This document shows positions 47,641 through 56,209 of a DNA stretch of 64,000 nt, one piece after another. The position numbers and the translations under genes are program-made. How positions within the stretch are numbered: position 1 is the stretch's first letter; every line of letters begins with the position of its first letter. The DNA is from Ramlibacter paludis (GTDB taxonomy: Bacteria > Pseudomonadota > Gammaproteobacteria > Burkholderiales > Burkholderiaceae_C), in NCBI RefSeq assembly GCF_022012305.1, contig NZ_JAKLTM010000005.1:248001-312000 (forward strand), in the 5' to 3' direction. The notes beneath the pieces are model-generated. The model worked only from the letters and a program-made list of their open reading frames with translations. It was not told where the DNA came from and made no database searches.

Positions 47641-48504
47641 ATGCTGTATCCGGAACTGTTCAAGCAACTCGAATCCGTCCGCTGGGACATGGACAAGGAC
47701 ATCCCCTGGGACAAGTTCGACCCGGCCTTGCTGTCCGAGGAACAGGCCCAGACCATCAAGATGAACGCCATCACCGAGTGGTCGGCGCTGCCGGCCACCG
47801 AGATGTTCCTGCGTGACAACCGCAACGACAGCGACTTCTCCGCCTTCATGTCGATCTGGTTCTTCGAGGAGCAGAAGCACTCCCTGGTCCTGATCGAATA
47901 CCTCAAGCGCTTCCGGCCCGATCTGGTGCCCACCGAGCAGGAGCTGCATGAAGTGCGCTTCGAGTTCGAGCCGGCGCCCGCGCTGGAGACGCTGATGCTG
48001 CACTTCTGCGGCGAGATCCGCCTGAACCACTGGTACCGGCGCGCCGCGGAGTGGCACACCGAGCCGGTCATCAAGCACATCTACACGACCCTCAGCCAGG
48101 ACGAGGCGCGCCACGGCGGCGCCTACCTGCGCTACATGAAGCGCGCCATCAACAATTTCGGCAACGAAGCGCGCGCCGCGTTCGCCAAGGTGGGCGTGCT
48201 GATGGCCAGCGCGCGCCGCACGGCGCAGGCGCTGCACCCGACCAACCTGCACGTGAACAAGGCCCTGTTCCCGCGCGACACCATCCAGTCGCGCCTGCCC
48301 AATCCCGAGTGGCTGGAGCACTGGCTCGACACGCAGATCAAGTTCGACGCGGTCTGGGAGACCAAGGTCGTCGAGCGCATCCTGCACAACATGAGCCTGC
48401 TGATGGACCGCAGCTTCAAGACCGTGCAGGAGCTCAATCGCTTCCGCAAGGAAGTGCAGGCCACGCTGGGCGGCGGCACCACGCCGGCTCCCGGCGCGGC
48501 GTGA
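47641..48504 (+). CDS. Ferritin-like di-iron protein
   Basis: A 287-residue helical protein with two pairs of di-iron ligand motifs: Glu in ITEWSALPATE with EEQKH, and Glu in FCGEIRLNHW with DEARH. This E...ExxH...E...ExxH pattern is that of acyl-ACP-desaturase-like and related ferritin-like oxidoreductases. The substrate is unknown; a lipid or a redox-protective role is possible given the adjacent peroxidase. Its stop overlaps the GTG start of the adenylyltransferase gene (GTGA), so the two are coupled. Confidence 0.85.
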   Translation: MLYPELFKQLESVRWDMDKDIPWDKFDPALLSEEQAQTIKMNAITEWSALPATEMFLRDNRNDSDFSAFMSIWFFEEQKHSLVLIEYLKRFRPDLVPTEQELHEVRFEFEPAPALETLMLHFCGEIRLNHWYRRAAEWHTEPVIKHIYTTLSQDEARHGGAYLRYMKRAINNFGNEARAAFAKVGVLMASARRTAQALHPTNLHVNKALFPRDTIQSRLPNPEWLEHWLDTQIKFDAVWETKVVERILHNMSLLMDRSFKTVQELNRFRKEVQATLGGGTTPAPGAA

Positions 48505-48983
48505 GCGAAGCGGCCTTCCTCGCCAAGATCGTCGCGCGCGTCGAGGCGCAGCGCGCCATGGCGGCCCTGCCCGGCCCGGTGGTCTTCACCAACGGCGTGT
48601 TCGACGTGCTGCACCGCGGCCACGTCACCTACCTGGCGCAGGCCCGCGCCCTCGGCGGCAGCCTGGTCGTCGCCCTCAACACCGATGCCTCGGCCCGGCG
48701 CCTGGGCAAGGGGCCGGACCGGCCGCTGAACGGCGAGATCGACCGCGCCGTGGTGATCGCGGCGCTGGAATCGGTGAGCCTGGTCACCTGGTTCGACGAG
48801 GACACCCCCGTGGGCTTGCTGGCCGAACTGAAGCCGCAGGTCTACGTGAAGGGCGGCGACTACGACATGCGCAAGCTGGCCGAGACCGCGCTGGTCGAGA
48901 GCTATGGCGGCCGTGCGCTGGCCATTCCTTTCGTGGACGGCTATTCCACCAGCCGGCTGGTCGAAAAAATCCGCGCAAGCTAG
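48501..48983 (+). CDS. rfaE2: D-glycero-beta-D-manno-heptose 1-phosphate adenylyltransferase (GTG start)
   Basis: Makes ADP-heptose for the lipopolysaccharide core. The 160-residue protein is the stand-alone cytidylyltransferase-fold domain (HldE C-terminal half): FTNGVFDVLHRGHVTYLAQARALG with HxGH, KGPDRPLN, VYVKGGDY and DGYSTSRLVEKI. The kinase half (RfaE1) is not here. GTG at 48501 overlaps the stop of the ferritin-like gene. Its own stop lies inside the -35 region of the ECF41 promoter that follows. Confidence 0.95.
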   Translation: MSEAAFLAKIVARVEAQRAMAALPGPVVFTNGVFDVLHRGHVTYLAQARALGGSLVVALNTDASARRLGKGPDRPLNGEIDRAVVIAALESVSLVTWFDEDTPVGLLAELKPQVYVKGGDYDMRKLAETALVESYGGRALAIPFVDGYSTSRLVEKIRAS

Positions 48984-49008
48984 TCACAAACCGGCCGGCG
49001 CCAGCGTC
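48982..49008 (+). promoter_or_regulatory. ECF41-type promoter of the sigma factor gene
   Basis: AGTCACA (48982-48988), 16 bp, CGTC (49005-49008). This fits the ECF41 consensus TGTCACA-N16-CGTC with one change and implies self-activation. The expected start of transcription is at or a few bases before the ATG at 49017, so the message may be nearly leaderless. Confidence 0.7.
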
Positions 49009-49016
49009 TAGCGCCC

Positions 49017-49898
49017 ATGGACCACCGCACCGAACTCTTCCAGCAGCACCGCCGCCGCCTGCTGGGCGTCGCCTACCGCATGCTGGGCTCCAGGGCCGAG
49101 GCCGAGGACGTGCTGCAGGATGCCTGGCTGCGCTGGAACGAGTCCGACACCGACAGCCTGCGCAGCGCCGAGGCCTGGCTGGTGACCGTCGTCACGCGGC
49201 TGGCGATCGACCGGCTGCGCGTGCTGCGCGGCGAGCGCGAGCGCTACCCCGGCTTCTGGCTGCCAGAGCCGGTCGTGGAAGCCGCCGACACCGACACCCC
49301 GCAGACCCTGCTGGAGCGCGCCGACGAGGTCTCGATGGCTCTCCTCAAGGTGCTGGAGCAGCTGGCGCCCGAGGAGCGCGCGGCCTTCGTGCTGCGGCAG
49401 GCCTTCGACATGGACTATGCGGACCTGGCGCGGGCGCTGGGCAAGAGCGAAGCCGCCTGCCGCCAGCTGGTGCACCGTGCCGGCGAACGCGTGAAGTCCG
49501 CGCAGCCGCGCTTCGCCGTCAGCCGCGAGACGCACTGGCGCGTGCTGGAGGCGTTTGCCGGCGCCGCCACGCGCGGCGACCTGGCCGGCATGCAGGCGCT
49601 GCTGGCCGAGGACGCGGAACTGGTGAGCGACGGCGGCGGCAAGGTGCGCTCCTTCGACCGCATCCTGCGCGGCGCGCAGCGCCTGGCCCTGCTCTATTAC
49701 GCGTTGTTCCGCCGCGCCGGCGCCTCGGTGCGCTACCAGCTGGTGCGGGTGAACGGCGAGCCCGGGCTCGTGCGCTTCGTCGAGGGCCAACTGGAATCGG
49801 TGCAGTCCTTCGAATTCGAGGGCGAGCGCATCCGCGCGATCCACTCGCAACGCAATCCGGACAAGCTGGCCGGCGCCGCGGCTGTCACAAAACCGTGA
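49017..49898 (+). CDS. ECF41-family RNA polymerase sigma factor with SnoaL-like C-terminal domain
   Basis: A 293-residue extracytoplasmic-function sigma factor (SigJ type). Region 2 (LLGVAYRMLGSRAEAEDVLQDAWLRW) and region 4 (LAPEERAAFVLRQAFDMDYADLARALGKSEAACRQL) recognise the promoter. The three hallmarks of ECF41 are present: WLPEP in the linker (about residue 80), DGGGK (about 204) and NPDKL near the C-terminus (about 280). The SnoaL-like extension controls sigma activity in place of an anti-sigma factor. It is followed by its usual partner, a carboxymuconolactone decarboxylase-like gene, and both genes carry ECF41-type promoters. Confidence 0.95.
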   Translation: MDHRTELFQQHRRRLLGVAYRMLGSRAEAEDVLQDAWLRWNESDTDSLRSAEAWLVTVVTRLAIDRLRVLRGERERYPGFWLPEPVVEAADTDTPQTLLERADEVSMALLKVLEQLAPEERAAFVLRQAFDMDYADLARALGKSEAACRQLVHRAGERVKSAQPRFAVSRETHWRVLEAFAGAATRGDLAGMQALLAEDAELVSDGGGKVRSFDRILRGAQRLALLYYALFRRAGASVRYQLVRVNGEPGLVRFVEGQLESVQSFEFEGERIRAIHSQRNPDKLAGAAAVTKP

Positions 49899-49909
49899 GC
49901 GGCTGCGTC
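49883..49909 (+). promoter_or_regulatory. ECF41-type promoter of the AhpD-like gene
   Basis: TGTCACA (49883-49889), 16 bp, CGTC (49906-49909): a perfect match to the ECF41 consensus. The -35 box overlaps the end of the sigma gene; an ACGGAG ribosome site and ATG 49950 follow. Confidence 0.85.
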
Positions 49910-49949
49910 TGGTGAGGGAATCCTTCCTTCACTTCAACGGAGCAACGTC

Positions 49950-50414
49950 ATGGAAACCGCACGCCTGAACCAACCGCAACGCCTCGCCGCCGAGGCCTAC
50001 CAGGGCCTGGCCGCCGTCAGCGGCATCCTCAAGTCCTCGAACCTGGGCGCCGCGCTGATCGCGCTGGTGGACATCCGCGTCTCGCAGATCAACGGCTGCG
50101 CCTTCTGCCTGGACATGCATGCGCGCGAACTGCTGGCGGCGGAGACGCCGGACCTGCAGCGGCTGAACAGCCTTGCCACCTGGCGCGAATGCAGCTTCTA
50201 CACCGAGCGCGAGCGCGCGGCGCTGCAATGGGCAGAGAGCCTGACCCTGGTGTCCGAGACCGGCGCGCCCAAGGAGGACTTCGAGGCCCTGCGCGCGCAC
50301 TTCAGCGACCGCGAGATCGCGGAGCTGACCCTCGCGGTCGGCGTGATCAATGCGTGGAACCGGTTTGCGGTGGGCTTGCGGCTGCCAGTAGCGCGGAAGG
50401 CGCTGGTCCGCTAG
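49950..50414 (+). CDS. Carboxymuconolactone decarboxylase/AhpD-like protein
   Basis: A 154-residue protein of the AhpD-like fold. The redox-type motif NGCAFCLDMHARE gives Cys50, Cys53 and His57, typical for alkylhydroperoxidase-like members rather than for true decarboxylases. Such genes are the usual targets of ECF41 sigma factors, and a perfect ECF41 promoter lies upstream. Likely a thiol-dependent peroxidase or reductase in a stress response. It ends in a three-base overlap with the convergent gene. Confidence 0.93.
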   Translation: METARLNQPQRLAAEAYQGLAAVSGILKSSNLGAALIALVDIRVSQINGCAFCLDMHARELLAAETPDLQRLNSLATWRECSFYTERERAALQWAESLTLVSETGAPKEDFEALRAHFSDREIAELTLAVGVINAWNRFAVGLRLPVARKALVR

Positions 50415-51871
50415 TCCGCCACGTTCAGGTCCCGCACGGAGGCGGGCCAGGATTCCCACAGCGCGTCGTACGTGCTCGACCCGCGCAGCGCTGCCAGCGA
50501 GTTCTCGTCGGTGAGCTCCTCCAGCGGCGGCATCGTCGTCTCGGCGACCGCGGAGTAGCCCAGGCCCAGGCGGTGGCCTTCGACCTGGATGCCCAGCATC
50601 TCGACCAGGGTCGGGTACAGGTCGAAGGGCTGCACCTCCGCGCGCGCCGGGCGCGGCAGCGGGTCGGCCAGCACCAGGTTGAAGATGCGCCTTTCGCTGC
50701 CGGCCTGCAGCAGCTGCAGGTTGACGGGGTTGGGCATCGCCAGGTGGTCGCCCAGCACCACCAGGGTGGTGTCCTTCAGGTAGCCCTGGTCCCGCATGAA
50801 GCCGGCGAAGTCGGCCAGCTGCCGGCCGGCGCAGGCCACGATGCCGCTGAAGTCGCGTGCCCCGCGGGCACGGCAGTAGGGCGAGTAGAAGCCCTGCGGG
50901 TTGTGGGTGTCGAGCGTAAGCAGCGTGAGGTTGAAGGGGCGGCCGGCGGCGTGCAGCTGCTCCAGCCGCGCCTTGGCGCGGGCGAACAGGCTGTGGTCGT
51001 ACAGCCCCCACTCGTTGAACTCCTGGGCGGGGACGCCTGCGGCTTCCCACTGCTCGCGGCCCCAGCGCTCCGGGTAGCCGTGGTCGCGCAGGAACGAGCC
51101 CTTGCCGGCGAAGGACAGCGGGACGCCGCCCATGAACACGTTGTCGTAGCCGCGCGCCTGCAGCAGGTCGCCCAGGCAGGTCGCGCGCGGCAGGAAGGCC
51201 CGGGACTTGCCGTCGCGGCGCACGTCGGTCTCGGCATAGGTGCGCAGCGGCACGCCGCACTGGGTGGCGACCATGGCCGCGATCGTCCAGTTGGCGCCGT
51301 CGGCGCCGCGGTAGGACGCAAAGCTGAAGCCGCCCAGGCCGCGCAGGTCGGCCAGCAGGTCGCGCCCGAAGATCGCTGGGTTGCCGTAGCTCTGTTCCAG
51401 GCTCTCGACGTAGATCAGGACCAGGTTGCGCGGCTTGCCGTCGGTCAGGCGAACCTTGCGGGGCTCCACGTAGTTCTCGGCGAAGTGGTCCGGCTGGAAC
51501 TGCGCCGCCGCATAGGAGAACACCGAGAACTGCACCAGCAGCGCGAACAGGGCGCCCAGCACCGCCAGCCACGGCACGGCGCGTAGCACGCCGCGCTGCC
51601 AGGGACGCGGCGGCTGGCGCAGCATGCCGTGCAGCATGGCGGCCAGCAAAGCGAAGGCCAGCGGGAACAGCAGGACCTCGACGACGAAGTCGGGCACGAA
51701 CATGCTGCCCAGCTGGGTGGCCGCCGGTTCCAGGTACTGCAGGTGCCAGAGGATCTGGTCCAGGTCGGTGTCGCCGAACGAGCGCTCGATCCACACGGCC
51801 AGGGCCAGGCCCACGCCGGCCGCAGCGTAGAGCGGCAGGTGGACGAAGGCCGGGAGGCGCAGGCTGGGCAT
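50411..51871 (-). CDS. OpgB-like phosphoglycerol transferase (LTA synthase/sulfatase superfamily)
   Basis: A 486-residue inner-membrane enzyme. Four or so N-terminal membrane helices (to about residue 125) lead into a periplasmic alkaline-phosphatase-fold domain: metal and nucleophile motifs LVLIYVESLEQSYGN, NWTIAAMVATQCGVPL (Thr nucleophile), TLDTHNPQG and VLGDHLAMP. The WTIA-MVA-QCG-P segment is very close to OpgB, which moves phosphoglycerol from phosphatidylglycerol onto periplasmic glucans. The acceptor here is not known; no opgGH genes are seen. Confidence 0.87.
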   Translation of the reverse strand: MPSLRLPAFVHLPLYAAAGVGLALAVWIERSFGDTDLDQILWHLQYLEPAATQLGSMFVPDFVVEVLLFPLAFALLAAMLHGMLRQPPRPWQRGVLRAVPWLAVLGALFALLVQFSVFSYAAAQFQPDHFAENYVEPRKVRLTDGKPRNLVLIYVESLEQSYGNPAIFGRDLLADLRGLGGFSFASYRGADGANWTIAAMVATQCGVPLRTYAETDVRRDGKSRAFLPRATCLGDLLQARGYDNVFMGGVPLSFAGKGSFLRDHGYPERWGREQWEAAGVPAQEFNEWGLYDHSLFARAKARLEQLHAAGRPFNLTLLTLDTHNPQGFYSPYCRARGARDFSGIVACAGRQLADFAGFMRDQGYLKDTTLVVLGDHLAMPNPVNLQLLQAGSERRIFNLVLADPLPRPARAEVQPFDLYPTLVEMLGIQVEGHRLGLGYSAVAETTMPPLEELTDENSLAALRGSSTYDALWESWPASVRDLNVAD

Positions 51872-51951
51872 GGCGGGTGTATACCCGCTGGCTCAGCCAT
51901 TCCCGCAGGCATTCCGTGCAGACGGTGCCTGGAGGCCTCCGGCCGGTCGTT

Positions 51952-54900
51952 CTAGGCCACGTGCGGCTTGCGGCGCAGGCGCCCGCCCTGTTTGCGCAAC
52001 CAGTGCTCCAGGTCGTCGACCACCTCGAACACCACCGGCACCACCAGGAGGCTCAGCACCGTCGACGTGAACAGTCCGCCGATGACGGCGATCGCCATCG
52101 GCGAGCGGAAGCTCGGGTCCGCCGCGCCCAGCCCCACGGCGATCGGCAGCATGCCCGCGCCCATGGCGATGGTGGTCATGATGATGGGACGCGCGCGCTT
52201 GTGGCAGGCGTCGAGCAGGGCCTCGAAGCGGCTCATGCCCATGTCGCGCCGCGCCACGATCGCGTACTCCACCAGCAGGATCGAGTTCTTGGTCGCGATC
52301 CCCATCAGCATGATCAGGCCGATCAGCGAGGGCATCGAGAAGGACTTCTGCGCGATCAGCAGGCCGACGAAGGCGCCGCCCAGCGACAGCGGCAGCGCGC
52401 TGAGGATGGTCAGCGGATGCAGGAAGTCCTTGAACAGCAGCACCAGCACGATGTAGATGCACAGCACGCCGGTCAGCATCGCCAGCGCGAAGCCCATGAA
52501 CAGCTCGCCCATCACTTCGGCGTCGCCCACCGTCACCACCTTCACGCCCGGCGGCAGCCCGCGGATCGCCGGCAGTTCCTCCACCTTGCCGGCCACCTCG
52601 CCGAGCGGCTGCCCGGAGAGCTCCACCTCGAAGGTGATGTTGCGCGAGCGGTCGTAGCGGTCGATCACGGCCGGCCCGCCGGTGAGCTCCAGCGTCGCGA
52701 CCTGCCCGAGCAGCACCGGTCCGCGCGTGCCCGGCACCAACAGGCGCTCCAGCACCGACAGGTCGCGCCGCGCGTCCTCGCGCAGCTTGACGACGATGGG
52801 CACCTGGCGCTGCGAGAGGTTCAGCTTGGGCAGCGACACGTCGTAGTCGCCGGCGGTTGCGATGCGCAGGGTCTCGCCGATCGCGGCGCTGGTCACGCCC
52901 AGATCGGCGGCCTTGGCGAAGTCCGGCCGCACCACGATCTCGGGGCGGATCAGGCTGGCGGTCGACGCGATCTGGCCCAGGCCGGGAATCGTGCGCAGGT
53001 CCTTCTCCACCGCGAAGGCCGCGGTCTGCAGCGCCTGCGGGTCTTCGCCGGTCAGCACCAGGATGTACTTCTCGCCCGAGCCGCCCAGGCCGACCTTGGT
53101 GCGCACGCCGGGCAGCGGCTCCAGCGCCTTGCGGATGTCGTTCTCGATGCCCTGCTTGCGCGGCCGCTCGCCGCGGTCGGCCAGCAGGATGGTGAGCGTC
53201 GCCTTGCGCGCTTCCGCCGCGCCCATGTTGGCGAACGGGTCGCTGCCGGCGCTGCCGCCGCCGATGGTGGTGTAGACGCTCTTCACGTGCTTCACCTTCA
53301 TCACCGCGCCGCGCGCCTGTTCCGCCGTGGCCAGGGTCTGGGCCAGCGTGGAGCCGGGCGGCAGCTCCAGGTAGACCTGGGTCTGCGAGTTGTCGTCGGG
53401 CGGAATGAAGGCCGTGGGCAGCAGCGGGATCAGCGCCACCGAGGCGATGAAGAAGAGCGTCGCGAACAGCATGGTCTTCCAGCGGTTGCGCATGCTCCAG
53501 TTCACCCAGCGCATGTAGATGCGCAGCCAGCCCGGCTCCTTCTGCTCGTGCGTGACCGGCTTGAGCATGTACGCCGCCATCATCGGGGTCAGCACCCGCG
53601 CCACCACCAGCGAGGCGAACACCGCCAGCGCCGCCGTCCAGCCGAACTGCTTGAAGAACTTGCCCGCGATGCCGCTCATGAAGGCGGTGGGCAGGAACAC
53701 CGCGATCAGCGTGAAGGTGGTGGCGATCACCGCCAGGCCGATCTCGTCGGCCGCTTCCATCGCCGCTTCGTAAGGCGTCTTGCCCATGCGCAGGTGGCGC
53801 ACGATGTTCTCGACTTCCACGATGGCGTCGTCCACCAGGATGCCGATCACCAGCGACAGCGCAAGCAGGGTCACCACGTTGATCGAGAACCCGAGCAGGA
53901 ACATCCCGATGAAGGCCGGGATCACCGACATCGGCAGCGCGACCGCCGAGACGAAGGTGGCGCGCCAGTCGCGCAGGAACAGCCACACCACCAGCACCGC
54001 CAGCGCCGCGCCTTCGTACAGCAGGTGCAGCGAGCCGTCGTATTCCTCTTCCACCGGCGTGACGAAGTCGAAGGCCTGGGTCAGTTCGATGTCCGGATGC
54101 TGCGCCTTCAGTTCGTCCAGTGCCACGCGAACCGCCTTGCCGACGGCCACTTCGCTTTCGCCGCGGCTGCGGGCCACTTCGAAGCCGACCACCGGCTTGC
54201 CGTTCAGCAAGGCTGCCGCGTGCTGTTCGGCGATGGTGTCGCTGATCTCGGCGACGTCGGACAGCTTGATGCGCCGGTTGCCGGCAATGGCGATGTCGAC
54301 CTGGCCCACTTCGGCCGCCGACTTGACGGTGGCCAGCGTGCGCACCGGCTGCTCGCCGCCGCCGATGTCGGCGCGGCCGCCCGCGCTTTCGGTCTGCACC
54401 TGGCGCAGCTGGCGCGAGATGTCGGCCGCGGTGGCGCCCAGCGCCTGCAGCTTGAGCGGATCGACGGCGACGCGGATCTCGCGGTTGACGCCGCCGACGC
54501 GGTTGACCGCGCCCACGCCGCGCACGGCCAGCAGCTTGCGCGAGACCTCGTTGTCGACGAACCAGGACAGGGCCTCGTCGTCCATGCGCTTCGAGGCAAT
54601 GGTGAAGGCCAGCACCGGCTGGCCCGCCAGTTCCAGCTTGGTGACGATGGGATCGCGCAGGTCGGCCGGCAGGTCGGCGCGCACCCGCGACACCGCGGAG
54701 CGCACGTCGTCCACCGCTTCCTGCACCGGCTTCTCGAGCCGGAATTCGGCGGTCAGCGTGACCACGCCGTCCTGCACCTTGGTGGTGACGTGCTTCAGGC
54801 CCTGCACGGTGGCTATCGAGTTCTCGATCTTGCGGGCGACGTCGGTTTCCAGCTGCGAAGGCGCGGCGCCCGGCAGCGAGGCCGTGACCATCACCGTGGG

Positions 54901-55029
54901 CAGGTCGATGTCCGGGAAGTTCTGTACCTTCATCATGTTGAAGGACAGGATGCCGCCGAAGGTCAGCAGCACGAACAGCATCACCGCCGGAATCGGGTTC
55001 CGGATCGACCAGGACGAGACGTTCATCAT
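51952..55029 (-). CDS. RND efflux pump inner-membrane permease (HAE1 family)
   Basis: A 1025-residue proton-driven multidrug efflux permease of the AcrB/MdtB type. It has 12 membrane helices and two large periplasmic loops; the first helix region is WSIRNPIPAVMLFVLLTFGGILSF and the proton-relay Asp pair is in VIGILVDDAIVEVENIVRH (near residue 400). It is the last gene of the operon outer-membrane factor, adaptor, permease, beginning ten bases after the adaptor stop. Substrates cannot be predicted. Confidence 0.96.
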   Translation of the reverse strand: MMNVSSWSIRNPIPAVMLFVLLTFGGILSFNMMKVQNFPDIDLPTVMVTASLPGAAPSQLETDVARKIENSIATVQGLKHVTTKVQDGVVTLTAEFRLEKPVQEAVDDVRSAVSRVRADLPADLRDPIVTKLELAGQPVLAFTIASKRMDDEALSWFVDNEVSRKLLAVRGVGAVNRVGGVNREIRVAVDPLKLQALGATAADISRQLRQVQTESAGGRADIGGGEQPVRTLATVKSAAEVGQVDIAIAGNRRIKLSDVAEISDTIAEQHAAALLNGKPVVGFEVARSRGESEVAVGKAVRVALDELKAQHPDIELTQAFDFVTPVEEEYDGSLHLLYEGAALAVLVVWLFLRDWRATFVSAVALPMSVIPAFIGMFLLGFSINVVTLLALSLVIGILVDDAIVEVENIVRHLRMGKTPYEAAMEAADEIGLAVIATTFTLIAVFLPTAFMSGIAGKFFKQFGWTAALAVFASLVVARVLTPMMAAYMLKPVTHEQKEPGWLRIYMRWVNWSMRNRWKTMLFATLFFIASVALIPLLPTAFIPPDDNSQTQVYLELPPGSTLAQTLATAEQARGAVMKVKHVKSVYTTIGGGSAGSDPFANMGAAEARKATLTILLADRGERPRKQGIENDIRKALEPLPGVRTKVGLGGSGEKYILVLTGEDPQALQTAAFAVEKDLRTIPGLGQIASTASLIRPEIVVRPDFAKAADLGVTSAAIGETLRIATAGDYDVSLPKLNLSQRQVPIVVKLREDARRDLSVLERLLVPGTRGPVLLGQVATLELTGGPAVIDRYDRSRNITFEVELSGQPLGEVAGKVEELPAIRGLPPGVKVVTVGDAEVMGELFMGFALAMLTGVLCIYIVLVLLFKDFLHPLTILSALPLSLGGAFVGLLIAQKSFSMPSLIGLIMLMGIATKNSILLVEYAIVARRDMGMSRFEALLDACHKRARPIIMTTIAMGAGMLPIAVGLGAADPSFRSPMAIAVIGGLFTSTVLSLLVVPVVFEVVDDLEHWLRKQGGRLRRKPHVA

Positions 55030-55039
55030 GGCGGCGGTC

Positions 55040-56209
55040 CTAGCGCTTGGCCGAGGCCGGCGCGGCAGCGGGCGCGGGCGCGGCCACCGGCGCGGCGGCG
55101 GGGCCGGCCGCGATGCGCACGAGGTCGCCGTCGTTCAGGAAGCCGCCGCCGCTGGCGACGATGCGGGTGTCGGCGGCGAGGCCGGACACGATCTGCAGGC
55201 GATCGCCGGCAATGCGGCCCACCTGCACCTTCACCTGCGTCACCCGGTTGTCCGGATTGACGCGGTACACGTAGCTGAAGCCTTCGCGCACCACCACCGC
55301 CGCCTGCGGCACGGTGAGCGTGGGCACGGCGCCCAGCTCGAACTCGCCGCGCGCGAACATGCCCGCGCGGGCGCTGCCGGAAGCGGGGCCGGGCAGCGAG
55401 GTGACGTCGACGTAGACCAGCGCGATGCGGTTCTGCGGATCCACCGTCGGCGCGATGGTGCGCACGCGGCCTTCCAGCCGCGCGCCGCTGGCCGCCGTCA
55501 CCAGCGCATGGGTCCCGACCGTGATGCGACCCAGCTCGGTAGAGGTCACCTCGGCGCGCCATTCGAGCCGGCCCTTGCGGATCAGGCGGAACAGTTCGGT
55601 GCCCGCGCCGACCACGGCGCCCACCGTTGCCATGCGCGCGGAGATCACGCCGTCGTCGGGCGCGTGCACCGCGCTCTGGTCCAGCCGCACGCGCTGCGTC
55701 TGCAGCACGGCCTTGGCCGCTTCGACGCGCGCCTGGGCCGTCTTTTCGGCGGTGAGGTACTGGTTGATCTGCGACGCGCTCATGGCGCCGGTCTGCTGCA
55801 GCGTGCGCGCCCGCGCGGCGTTGTTGGCGGCATCGGCCGCCGTCGCCTCGGCTTCGGCCACCGATGCCTGGGCCTGGGCCGCCTCGGCGCGCAAGGTGTC
55901 GGACGCGAAGCGGGCCAGCACCTGGCCGCTGCGCACGCGGTCGCCGACGTTGACCAGCACTTCGGCGATGCGCAGGCCGTTGGCCTCGGCACCGATGCTG
56001 GCCTCCTGCCACGCGGCGAGGTTGCCGTTGGCCGAGAGCGTCACCGGCAGCATGGACTGGGTGGCCGTGGTGGTGGTGACGGTCAGCGAGGGCTTGGCCG
56101 TCGCGGCGGCCTTCTTCGCATCGGCTTCCTTGTCGCCGCAGGCCGCGAGCAGCAGGGCCAGCAGGGCGGCGGCGCCTACGCGCGGCACGGCAGAGGTCGT
56201 CGCAATCAT
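55040..56209 (-). CDS. RND efflux periplasmic adaptor (lipoprotein)
   Basis: A 389-residue membrane fusion protein that links permease and outer-membrane channel. A lipoprotein signal (LLALLLAACG, lipobox Cys) is followed by the lipoyl-like halves (LSANGNLAAWQEASIGAEANG and TELFRLIRKGRLEW), a coiled-coil hairpin around residues 120-185 rich in Ala/Glu/Arg, and beta-barrel and membrane-proximal domains. A Pro/Ala-rich tail ends the protein. The ATG shares a base with the stop of the outer-membrane gene (TGATG). Confidence 0.94.
   Translation of the reverse strand: MIATTSAVPRVGAAALLALLLAACGDKEADAKKAAATAKPSLTVTTTTATQSMLPVTLSANGNLAAWQEASIGAEANGLRIAEVLVNVGDRVRSGQVLARFASDTLRAEAAQAQASVAEAEATAADAANNAARARTLQQTGAMSASQINQYLTAEKTAQARVEAAKAVLQTQRVRLDQSAVHAPDDGVISARMATVGAVVGAGTELFRLIRKGRLEWRAEVTSTELGRITVGTHALVTAASGARLEGRVRTIAPTVDPQNRIALVYVDVTSLPGPASGSARAGMFARGEFELGAVPTLTVPQAAVVVREGFSYVYRVNPDNRVTQVKVQVGRIAGDRLQIVSGLAADTRIVASGGGFLNDGDLVRIAAGPAAAPVAAPAPAAAPASAKR

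Noticed and set aside
48051..48500. Longer open frame upstream of rfaE2 overlapping the ferritin-like gene
   Set aside because: The part before the GTG at 48501 is a shadow of the ferritin-like gene; the HxGH enzyme domain starts just after the GTG.
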